From Propionicimonas sp. (GTDB lineage Bacteria > Actinomycetota > Actinomycetes > Propionibacteriales > Propionibacteriaceae): a stretch of DNA of 64,000 nucleotides. A program made the position numbers and the translations under genes. Location of the stretch: NCBI RefSeq assembly GCF_029975155.1, contig NZ_JARKPQ010000096.1, positions 1-64,000 of the forward strand. Direction: 5' to 3'. The notes under the pieces are model-generated. The model was not told where the DNA came from. It worked only from the letters and a program-made list of their open reading frames with translations, and ran no database searches. Positions 52,707 to 59,708 of this stretch are shown here, piece after piece. Each line of letters opens with the position of its first letter. The first letter of the stretch is position 1.

Positions 52707-55391
52707 GTGTTCCGCTCGGCCGACGACGTCCGGGGGCTCGAACAGGCTCCCGGGCACTGGTTGCGCGCCGACGTGATCGCCTGGCCGGTCGGCCAGCTGC
52801 CCCCCGACGCCGACCCGGCCGCCCTCGACTGGCGACTGCTCTGGTCCGCGGACGACCACATCGACCCCACGGCGAGCGAGCCTCTGCCGTGGGGCAGCGC
52901 CATGCTCACGCCCGACGCGCGCGGTCTGCCTCAGGAGCTGGCCGCGCGGTTCCCGCACCTGCGCAACCACCTGTGCCTGCGAGTCCCGGCGGAGGCGGTT
53001 GCCGAGGCCAGGGAGATCCTGCGCTGCCAGGTCGCGGTCAGCGCCCACCGGCCGTCCGGACGGCTGGCCGCAGCGGGACAGCTGCAGCTGCCAGGGGTGA
53101 TCGACGAGCTCTACTCCAGCGCCGCGGAGGCCGCACTCGGTACGACGTGGTACTACGGATCCCCGACGCTCCGGCTGTGGGCTCCCACCGCTCGCGAGGT
53201 CGCCCTGCTGCTCTGGCCGGCGGGCACCGTCCTGAGTGACCAGCCGGTCCGCCACCGGATGATCCCCGACGACGACGGCAGCTGGGCCGTGACCGGCGAT
53301 CCCGGATGGCGGGGCGCGCGCTACCGCTTCGAGGTCACCGTGTACACCCCGCAGTACCGGCGGGTGGTCGTCAACCAGGTCACCGACCCGTACGCGCAGT
53401 CGCTCACCGTGAACTCCACGCACGCGGTGCTGGTGGACGTGGCCGACCCCGCGCTCGCGCCGGGGGGCTGGGCACGGTCCGTCGCGCCGAGACTGGCCGA
53501 TCCGGTTGACCAGGTGATCTACGAGCTGCACCTGCGCGACTTCTCGATCTCCGACGCGACCGTCCCGGAGGAACTCCGCGGCAGCCTCCTCGCGCCGACC
53601 GTCGACAGCGCCGGCATGGCCCACCTGCGCCGGCTCGCCGAGGCCGGGCTGAACACCGTCCAGCTGTTGCCGCTGTTCGACAACGCCACCGTCGAGGAGC
53701 ATCCCGAACTCCAGGTGCGGCCGCCCTGGGAGCACCTCAAGCAGCTGCCGCCCGACAGCCCCGAACAGCAGCGGCACGTCAACTCCACCGGCGGCCGCAG
53801 CGGCTTCAACTGGGGCTACGACCCCTGGCACTACTTCGCGCCGGAGGGCTCGTTCTCGGCCACCCTCGCCAGTGCGGACGGTGCGGGCAGGGTCGCCGAG
53901 TTCCGCGCGATGGTCGGCGCGTTCCACGACGCCGGGCTCCGGGTGGTGCTCGACCAGGTGTTCAACCACACCGCGAGCTCGGGCCAGGACAACAAGAGCG
54001 TCCTCGACCGGATCGTGCCGGGCTACTACCACCGGCTCACCGACACCGGCGCGGTGGAGACGTCCACCTGCTGCCCGAACGTGGCGACCGAGCACCTGAT
54101 GGCCCAGAAGCTGATGGTCGACGCCTGCGTGTTCTGGGCCCGCACCTACCGCGTGGACGGCTTCCGCTTCGACCTGATGGGCCACCACAGCCGGGCCAAC
54201 ATGCTGGCGGTGCGCGCGGCCCTCGACGCCCTCACCATCGAGGTGGACGGCGTCGACGGTCGCGCGATCACGATGTACGGCGAGGGCTGGAACTTCGGCG
54301 AGGTGGCCGACAACGCCCGCTTCGTGCAGGCGTCCCAGGGCCAGCTCGGCGGGACGGGGATCGCCACGTTCTCCGACCGGTTGCGGGACGCCGTCCGCGG
54401 TGGCTCGGTGTGGGACGGCGACCCGCGCGGCCAGGGCTTCGGCACCGGACTGCTGACCGCGGACAACGGATCGGGCATGAACGGCGACGAGCACGCCCAG
54501 GGGGAGCGGCTGGCGTGGTACACCGACCTCGTCCAGCTGGGGCTGGCCGGCACCCTGAGGTCCTTCCGGTTCGGCTCCAACTCGCGACACGCCGAGGTGC
54601 GGGGCGATGACCTGGACTACGGCGGGCGCCCCGCCGGCTACGCGGACGAACCGGGCGACGTGGTCAGCTACGTGGACGCCCACGACAACGAGACCCTCTT
54701 CGACGCGCTCACCCTGAAGCTGCACCCCGCGACTCCCATGTCGGCGCGGGTGCGGATGAACACCGTCTGCCTCGCGCTGGCCACCCTCGGCCAGAGCCCG
54801 GTGATGTGGCACGCGGGCACCGACATCCTGCGCAGCAAGAGCCTCGACCGGAACTCCTACGACTCCGGGGACTGGTTCAACTACCTCGACTTCACGATGA
54901 CCGACAACGGCTTCGCCGCCGGCCTGCCGCCCGAGCGGGACAACGCCGCGGCCTGGCACGTGCTCGCACCGCTGCTGGCGGACGCCCGGCTGAAGCCCGA
55001 GCCGGAGGACATCCGCCGGGCGCACGCCCAGGCGCTGGACCTGCTGCGCCTGCGCTCGTCGACCCGACTGTTCCGGCTGGGGACCGCGGAGCGCGTACTG
55101 GCCAAGGTGTCCTTCCCGGTCGCCAACAGCTGGCACCAGCTCCCCGGTGTGGTGGTGATGGCGATCGACGACACCACTGACCCGGTGGACGAGCGCTGGT
55201 CCGGCCTGCTGGCCGTCTTCAACGCCACCCCGTGGCTGGTCCGCCAGGGACTGCCACGGGACGTGTCGGACTTCCAGCTGCACCCCGTCCAGGCGAACGG
55301 CAGCGACGACCTCGTCCGTACCTGCGATGTCGGCACCGACTGGGTCACCGTCCCCGAGCGGACGGCGGCCGTCTTCGTCCGCCCCCGCTGA
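52707..55391 (+). CDS. pulA: Pullulanase-type alpha-1,6-glucosidase
   Basis: An 894-aa GH13 debranching enzyme, cytoplasmic (no signal peptide). N-terminal CBM/N-domains (WLRADVIAWPVGQLP), a CBM48 segment (TTWYYGSPTLRLWAPTAREVALLLWP), then the barrel with YNWGYDP-like region written FNWGYDPWHYFAPEGSF, region I DQVFNHT, nucleophile Asp in GFRFDLMG, acid Glu in YGEGWNFG and Asp in VDAHDNETLFD. C-terminal DUF3372-type beta domain. It debranches glycogen or imported limit dextrins. GTG 52707 gives the natural start. Confidence 0.93.
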   Translation: MFRSADDVRGLEQAPGHWLRADVIAWPVGQLPPDADPAALDWRLLWSADDHIDPTASEPLPWGSAMLTPDARGLPQELAARFPHLRNHLCLRVPAEAVAEAREILRCQVAVSAHRPSGRLAAAGQLQLPGVIDELYSSAAEAALGTTWYYGSPTLRLWAPTAREVALLLWPAGTVLSDQPVRHRMIPDDDGSWAVTGDPGWRGARYRFEVTVYTPQYRRVVVNQVTDPYAQSLTVNSTHAVLVDVADPALAPGGWARSVAPRLADPVDQVIYELHLRDFSISDATVPEELRGSLLAPTVDSAGMAHLRRLAEAGLNTVQLLPLFDNATVEEHPELQVRPPWEHLKQLPPDSPEQQRHVNSTGGRSGFNWGYDPWHYFAPEGSFSATLASADGAGRVAEFRAMVGAFHDAGLRVVLDQVFNHTASSGQDNKSVLDRIVPGYYHRLTDTGAVETSTCCPNVATEHLMAQKLMVDACVFWARTYRVDGFRFDLMGHHSRANMLAVRAALDALTIEVDGVDGRAITMYGEGWNFGEVADNARFVQASQGQLGGTGIATFSDRLRDAVRGGSVWDGDPRGQGFGTGLLTADNGSGMNGDEHAQGERLAWYTDLVQLGLAGTLRSFRFGSNSRHAEVRGDDLDYGGRPAGYADEPGDVVSYVDAHDNETLFDALTLKLHPATPMSARVRMNTVCLALATLGQSPVMWHAGTDILRSKSLDRNSYDSGDWFNYLDFTMTDNGFAAGLPPERDNAAAWHVLAPLLADARLKPEPEDIRRAHAQALDLLRLRSSTRLFRLGTAERVLAKVSFPVANSWHQLPGVVVMAIDDTTDPVDERWSGLLAVFNATPWLVRQGLPRDVSDFQLHPVQANGSDDLVRTCDVGTDWVTVPERTAAVFVRPR

Positions 55392-55405
55392 ACGCCGCCG
55401 CAGAC

Positions 55406-55684
55406 CGTTCGTTCGAGCTTGTCGAGACGTCGCCAGCGGTTTTGGGTTTGAACCGTTCGTCGAGCTTGTCGAGACGTTTGCGGAGGTCTCGACGGGCTCG
55501 ACCAGCGGTTTGGGGGTCGGGGGGTCGGCCGGCGGTTTGGGTTGAACCGTTCGTCGAGCTTTTCGAGACGTTTTCCGGGGTCTCGACAAGCTCGACCAGC
55601 GGTTTTGGGGTCGACCAGCGGTTAAGGGGTCGACCAGCGGTTATGGGGTCGACCAGCGGCTTCAGGGCGACCAGCGGTTTCAAG
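55406..55684. repeat. Dense cluster of CGTCGAG/CTCGACCAGCGG repeats
   Basis: Nearly all 298 nt between pulA and the sulfur operon are repeat. Forward units CGTCGAGCTTGTCGAGACG end at 55429, 55475 and 55571 (the last with CTTTTCG); reverse units GTCTCGAC..GCTCGACCAGCGG lie at 55486-55508 and 55580-55602; short GTCGACCAGCGG units follow at about 55610, 55630, 55648 and 55668 with a 19-20-nt period. Units are separated by TTTGGG-type spacers. Forward and reverse units can pair into long hairpins. Confidence 0.9.
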
Positions 55685-55689
55685 CAGGG

Positions 55690-56244
55690 CTACACGAAGA
55701 TGATCTGCGCACCCTCGGAGAGTTCCATGAAGTCGGTGGCGCTGATCACGGCGTCGACGCCTTCGTAGAGGTCGGCCTCGTTGAGCTGCATCATGTCGAA
55801 CGACATGCGACAGGCCCACAGGTGGCCGCCCATCTCGACGATCTGCTCCAGCATCTCTGGCACCGTCGGCACCTCGAGGTCGGCGATCTGCTTGCGCATC
55901 ATCTTGGTGGCGAAGCCCGTCATCCCGGGAATCGCCCCGGCGAACGCCGGCAGCGGCATGTTGGGCGCCTGCACCAGGTGCATGGCGGTGTTGCCCAGCG
56001 GGTTGAACTTCAGGTTCTCCATCCGCGACTTCGTGATCATGTCGAAGCCCCAGAAGGTGAAGAACAGATGGGTCTCGATGCCCTCGCCGAGGGCCGCCGC
56101 ACCGAGGATCAGTCCCGGGTAGGCCATGTCCAGGTTGCCCTTGCTGCAGATGATCACCAGCTTCCGCTGCGCCGGTGCGCCCGGTGGCGGGCAGTCGGGG
56201 CCGCTGAAATCCGGCACGATCGGGGCTTCGGTCTTCTCGCTCAT
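55690..56244 (-). CDS. DsrE-family sulfur carrier protein (DsrE2-like), leftward operon
   Basis: A 184-aa protein. After a Pro-rich start, KLVIICSKGNLDMAYPGLILGAAA and HLFFTFWGFDMI show the DsrE2 fold, followed by an amphipathic or membrane-associating segment, and the conserved cysteine in LWACRMSFDMM. The C-terminus reads DFMELSEGAQIIFV. DsrE2 proteins bind sulfane sulfur and pass it to TusA/DsrC partners. The ATG at 56244 has GAGGAG 6 nt upstream; two further upstream starts are possible. Last gene of the sqr-dsrC-dsrE operon; a paralogue is at 59194. Confidence 0.85.
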   Translation of the reverse strand: MSEKTEAPIVPDFSGPDCPPPGAPAQRKLVIICSKGNLDMAYPGLILGAAALGEGIETHLFFTFWGFDMITKSRMENLKFNPLGNTAMHLVQAPNMPLPAFAGAIPGMTGFATKMMRKQIADLEVPTVPEMLEQIVEMGGHLWACRMSFDMMQLNEADLYEGVDAVISATDFMELSEGAQIIFV

Positions 56245-56254
56245 CGTCATCTCC

Positions 56255-56569
56255 TCAGACACAGCCCTTGGGCTTCAGCAGCCCGGCGATGTAGGCCATC
56301 TTCTTCGCCGGCTTGCCCGGGAAGAGCTCGAACAACTCCTTGATCGGGAACCCGCCCACGGTGCTGGAGCGGCGCAGCGTGGCCGTCTCCCCGCGGGCCG
56401 GGTAGTCCATCCGCAGGAAGCGGATCGGACCCCAGTGCGCCTCCGTCATCTCGATCCCGATCAGCCGGGCGAGTTCCGCGCCCAGCTTCTCGTCCCACTG
56501 GTCGTACGCGGTCAGGAAGCCCTCGTCGTTGACGTCGATCGGGCGACCCGCGATCAGGGTGGTCGGCAT
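56255..56569 (-). CDS. TusE/DsrC-family sulfur relay protein with a single C-terminal cysteine
   Basis: A 104-aa protein. GRPIDVNDEGFLTAYDQWDE and the swinging arm GLLKPKGCV are characteristic of TusE/DsrC. In dissimilatory DsrC a second cysteine lies about 10 residues before the terminal one (CKIAGLPKPTGCV type); here that position is in KMAYIAGLLKPKGCV and is not Cys, so only the penultimate-residue cysteine is present. That favours sulfur transfer (TusE-like) over the two-cysteine trisulfide chemistry of DsrC. Located 11 nt after the SQR-like gene with AGGAG upstream. Confidence 0.9.
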   Translation of the reverse strand: MPTTLIAGRPIDVNDEGFLTAYDQWDEKLGAELARLIGIEMTEAHWGPIRFLRMDYPARGETATLRRSSTVGGFPIKELFELFPGKPAKKMAYIAGLLKPKGCV

Positions 56570-56580
56570 TCAGTGCTCCT

Positions 56581-58152
56581 TCAGAACTTCGGGATGATCG
56601 GGTCGGGCAGGACGGTGGCCGGGTCGGCGGTCGAGTCCACGCCGGGACGGTCGACGTAGCCGCCGGGCGGTGCGGACGGGCGGGGCAGCGGCTTGGTCTC
56701 CAGGCGAGGGCCCTTCGTGACGCTCGCTGACGCTCGCTCCTCAGGGAGCGGTTTGGGGGTGTGCGCTCGCCCCTCAGGGAGCGGTTTGAGAGAGCGGGCT
56801 CGCTCGGGGACCGGTTTGGCGGCAGGGGCCGGCGTGGCGGGACGCGCGTGAGGGAGGGGCGCGGGGCTGGACGGCGGTGCGGCGGTCGGCAGGCCGGTGC
56901 CGGCCGGGGTGACGTCGGTCTCGACCCGCTTGCCGGCGAGACTCATCGTGGTCGGGATCATCGGGATCGGCCGGCCCGGCAGCAGCAGGTTCCAGTAGAT
57001 CCAGCGGAACGCCAGCTTGCCGATGTGGTTGAGGTGGGTCTCCTTGAGCAGCTTGAACGGACCCACGCCCGGCAGCGGGAAGTTCCCGGTGAACGGCTCG
57101 GTGGTGTAGTTGAAGTCCAGCAGCATGCCCTTGCGGTTGCCCGATTCGATGAAGCAGTTGGCGTGGCCGTCGAACCCGTGGGTGGGGGTGCGTCCGTTGA
57201 ACTCGTCCACGAAGTTGTGCACGAACACGTCCACGGCGAAGTGGGCGACCGAGCCCGCCTTCGAGGTCTGCAGGGTGCCGGCGTCGCCGAGCACCCAGAC
57301 GCCGGGATGCGCGAGGCTGGCCATCGTGTGCTGGTCGCAGGGGACGAGGTTCAGCTCGTCGCCCATGCCCGAGCGCGCGACATAGTCGGCGCCCATGTTC
57401 AGCGGCACCGTGACCAGCAGGTCGAAGCCGATCCGGCGGCCGTCGAACGACACCAGCTCCGCGGTGTCGTTGTCGATGTGCTCGACCGCGAAGTCGGTCT
57501 CCAGCGCGATCTGCCGGTCGACCAGCGCCGTGGCCAGCTCGCGGCTCGCCACCGGCTTGGTGAACGCGCCGTCCAGCGGTGTGACGTACGTGACGTCCGT
57601 GCGCTCCCGGATGCCGTGCTTGCGCAGCCAGTCGTCGGCGAGGAACGTGAACTCCATCGGCGCCACCGGGCACTTGATCGGCATCTCGGTGATGTGCACC
57701 ACCAGTCGGCCGCCGCGGAACCGGCGCATCGCCTCGGTGAGCGCCTGCGCGCCGGGCAGGCTGTAGAACTCGTGGACCTTCTCGCCCCACAGCGTGCCCT
57801 GCATGCCGGGGGTGGCGTCCGGACGCGGCGCGACGCCGGTGGCGATCACCAGGTAGTCGTAGCTGAGCGTGCGGCCGTCCGCGAGGTACACCGTCCGGTA
57901 GGCCGGATCGACCCGGTCGATCTCGGTCAGGACGAGGTCGATGCCGTCGGTGAGGAACCGGTGCCGCGACCGGACGATGTCCGTCGTGTTGTAGATGCCG
58001 AACGGCATGAACAGGTAGCCCGGCTGATAGTGGTGGGCGTCGTCGCGGTCGACCACCGTGATGTGCAGTTCGTGTGACCCCAGCGCCGCGCGCAGCTTGT
58101 TGGCCACCATCGTCCCGGCGGTGCCGCCGCCGAGGATGACAAGTCGTTTCAT
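56581..58152 (-). CDS. Sulfide:quinone oxidoreductase-like FAD protein with repeat-encoded tail
   Basis: A 523-aa flavoprotein. Dinucleotide fold LVILGGGTAGTMVANKL, HHYQPGYLFMPFG and YDYLVIATGVAPRPD match SQR-type NDH-2 relatives; a cysteine in EMPIKCPVAP lies where SQR redox cysteines occur, and GVWVLGDAGTL binds FAD. It should oxidise sulfide to sulfane sulfur and reduce a quinone at the membrane. The last about 95 residues (after VETDVTPAG) are Pro/Ala-rich with repeated KPLPE phrases encoded by dispersed DNA repeats. ATG 58152 has CTGGAG upstream. First gene of the leftward operon. Confidence 0.85.
   Translation of the reverse strand: MKRLVILGGGTAGTMVANKLRAALGSHELHITVVDRDDAHHYQPGYLFMPFGIYNTTDIVRSRHRFLTDGIDLVLTEIDRVDPAYRTVYLADGRTLSYDYLVIATGVAPRPDATPGMQGTLWGEKVHEFYSLPGAQALTEAMRRFRGGRLVVHITEMPIKCPVAPMEFTFLADDWLRKHGIRERTDVTYVTPLDGAFTKPVASRELATALVDRQIALETDFAVEHIDNDTAELVSFDGRRIGFDLLVTVPLNMGADYVARSGMGDELNLVPCDQHTMASLAHPGVWVLGDAGTLQTSKAGSVAHFAVDVFVHNFVDEFNGRTPTHGFDGHANCFIESGNRKGMLLDFNYTTEPFTGNFPLPGVGPFKLLKETHLNHIGKLAFRWIYWNLLLPGRPIPMIPTTMSLAGKRVETDVTPAGTGLPTAAPPSSPAPLPHARPATPAPAAKPVPERARSLKPLPEGRAHTPKPLPEERASASVTKGPRLETKPLPRPSAPPGGYVDRPGVDSTADPATVLPDPIIPKF
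56711..56817. repeat. Dispersed repeats inside the SQR-like coding sequence
   Basis: Three units on the + strand: CCCTTCGTGACGCTCGC...CTCCTCAGGGAGCGGTTT (56711-56753), CGCTCGCCCCTCAGGGAGCG (56764-56783, followed by GTTT) and CTCGCTCGGGGACCGGTTT (56799-56817). They encode the low-complexity C-terminal tail and belong to the family at 8.9, 9.0, 28.1, 28.5 and 47.6 kb. Confidence 0.8.
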
Positions 58153-58180
58153 CGTTGAACTCCAGGTCCGTAACAGTACG

Positions 58181-58209
58181 TATCCAGGGTACCGGAGGGG
58201 GTATCCAGG
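58181..58209 (-). promoter_or_regulatory. Predicted operator of the SQR-like operon
   Basis: On the + strand TATCCAGG occurs at 58181-58188 and again at 58202-58209, exactly 21 bp apart, flanking GTACCGGAGGGGGTA (partly symmetric TACC...GGTA). The minus-strand -10 candidate TACTGT and ribosome site CTGGAG lie between it and ATG 58152. The C-rich symmetry resembles CsoR/CstR sites. Confidence 0.4.
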
Positions 58210-58371
58210 ACGGAACCGGTCGCGGGCCTCGACCTGCGCGCGTCCGGGACGGAGACGAGCGTCCCGGACGGCCCCGGGGCCTGGCGATACCCAAAGGAAA
58301 TCCGCAATCCACACGTTTCCTAAATAGGTCAGGATGGCCTTGTCTTGAGCGCGGGAAATTCCCTCCACCAA

Positions 58372-58410
58372 TATGCCCCCTGGGGTACAAGGTATGCCCC
58401 CGGGGGTGTA
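58372..58410 (+). promoter_or_regulatory. Tandem CsoR/CstR-like operators before tusA
   Basis: Two similar palindromes, TATGCCCCCTGGGGTACA (58372-58389) and TATGCCCCCGGGGGTGTA (58393-58410), with centres 21 bp apart (two helical turns). CsoR-family repressors, including the persulfide-sensing CstR, recognise C-tract/G-tract palindromes of this kind. No csoR/cstR gene is present in the window. Confidence 0.5.
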
Positions 58411-58465
58411 CGCTCCTCATCGTCGGACAACGCAGTCCGGCAGGAACAAGGAGTGTCAGGGACCA

Positions 58466-58726
58466 ATGTCCGCAACCATCGAAGAACTCAAGTCCATTGC
58501 GTCCCCCGTCGTGGTCGACGCTCGGGGAGTGTCGTGCCCCGGCCCGATCCTCGCCGCGAAGAAGCAGATCGGCGCAGTGGTCGTCGGGAATGTCATGGAA
58601 GTGCTCGCGACCGACTCGGGCACGCTGAAGGACATCCCCGCCTGGTGCCGCAAGATGGGCCACGATTTCCTGGGTTCCTTCGAGGAGGCCGGCTCGATCC
58701 ACCTGTTCCTGCGCAAGGCGAAGTAG
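58466..58726 (+). CDS. tusA: TusA-family sulfurtransferase
   Basis: An 86-aa protein with the TusA signature VVVDARGVSCPGPILAAKK; the cysteine of CPGP carries a persulfide. The C-terminus IHLFLRKAK is typical. ATG 58466 follows AAGGAG at 58448; the upstream extension of the frame would run through the operators. First gene of the rightward operon with mvhD-like, dsrE-like and two hdrA-like genes. In sulfur oxidisers TusA passes sulfur between DsrE, rhodanese and Hdr-like complexes. Confidence 0.93.
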   Translation: MSATIEELKSIASPVVVDARGVSCPGPILAAKKQIGAVVVGNVMEVLATDSGTLKDIPAWCRKMGHDFLGSFEEAGSIHLFLRKAK

Positions 58727-58731
58727 CGGCG

Positions 58732-59157
58732 ATGTCCGCAGCCGCTGACCCCGGCGGGACGCCGCGGGTTCTGGTCTTCTCCACCATCAACATCTCCGAC
58801 CCGGGCATCGACCTGGCCGGAAGCCGGCACCTGGAGTACCCGGCGACCGTGCAGACGATGGCCGTGCCGTGCAGCAGCGGGCTCAAGCCGAGCTGGCTGA
58901 TTCACGCGCTGGAGAGCGGCTTCGAGGGCGTCTTCGTGGCCTCGGACGGCGAGGAGTGCGCCTACCTGCCGGACTGCGCAGAGCGCACGGCGGCGATCAT
59001 CGACCGGGCGCAGGCGATCATGAGCGAGCGGGGCATCCCGGCGTCCCGGCTGAAGATGGCCGCGCTGTGCTCGGTGTGCGCGGAGCCGTTCGCCAACTAC
59101 ATGCGTGAGTTCTCCGCGACGCTGCAGCAGCTCCGGGCCACGGCCTCGGTCGCCTGA
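58732..59157 (+). CDS. MvhD/FrhD-like iron-sulfur protein
   Basis: A 141-aa protein of the hydrogenase delta-subunit (MvhD) family, which links HdrA to an electron donor through a [2Fe-2S] cluster. Conserved cysteines: VPCSSGLKPSWLI, GEECAYLPDC and AALCSVCAEPF, in the family order. It starts 5 nt after tusA. No hydrogenase genes are in the window; with two HdrA genes downstream the most likely partner is the Hdr-like complex, as in Qmo, Flx or Mvh systems. Confidence 0.85.
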   Translation: MSAAADPGGTPRVLVFSTINISDPGIDLAGSRHLEYPATVQTMAVPCSSGLKPSWLIHALESGFEGVFVASDGEECAYLPDCAERTAAIIDRAQAIMSERGIPASRLKMAALCSVCAEPFANYMREFSATLQQLRATASVA

Positions 59158-59193
59158 GCGTCGCCCACCTATCAGGAAAGTCAGGGAAGATCG

Positions 59194-59673
59194 ATGGCGA
59201 AGAAGACCATCATTGTGTTCAGCGGCGACTACGACCGGGTCATGGCGGCCTTCATCATCGCCAACGGCGCGGCCGCCATGGACGACGACGTCACCATGTT
59301 CTTTACATTCTGGGGTCTGGCCGCGCTGCGGAAGACGGCTCCGGCCGCCGGAGGCGGTTCGAACAAGAGCGGGCTGCAGAAGGCATTCTCGGCGATGCTC
59401 CCGAAGCACGCCGAGAAACTCGGGCTCTCGAAATTCAATTTCGGTGGTGCCGGTCGCTCGATGATGAAGAAGGTGATGAAGGCCGAGAATGTCATGACCG
59501 TTGCGGAATTGCTCGACACGGCGCGCGAACAGGGCATCAAGCTGATCGCCTGCACCATGTCGATGGACGTGCTGGGCATCGGCAAGGAAGAGCTCATCGA
59601 CGGCATCGAGTACGCCGGCGTGGCCACCTATCTGGGCGAGGCCGACGAGGCCAACGTCAACCTCTTCATCTGA
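59194..59673 (+). CDS. DsrE-family protein (DsrE2-like), rightward operon
   Basis: A 159-aa protein. TIIVFSGDYDRVMAAFIIANGAAAMDDDVTMFFTFWGLAAL and the cysteine motif LIACTMSMDVLGIGKEEL are DsrE2-type; the middle (about 50-95) is a Lys/Gly-rich loop. It is more typical in length than its paralogue at 55690. ATG 59194 follows AGGGA. It lies between the mvhD-like and hdrA genes. Confidence 0.88.
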   Translation: MAKKTIIVFSGDYDRVMAAFIIANGAAAMDDDVTMFFTFWGLAALRKTAPAAGGGSNKSGLQKAFSAMLPKHAEKLGLSKFNFGGAGRSMMKKVMKAENVMTVAELLDTAREQGIKLIACTMSMDVLGIGKEELIDGIEYAGVATYLGEADEANVNLFI

Positions 59674-59708
59674 TCTGGCGCCGCGGGGCGGCGAGCAAGG
59701 AGCGCACG

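Noticed and set aside
55406-55684. CRISPR array
   Set aside because: Units are short, present in both orientations, separated by 0-20 nt of similar TTTGGG-type sequence rather than unique spacers, and no cas gene is near.
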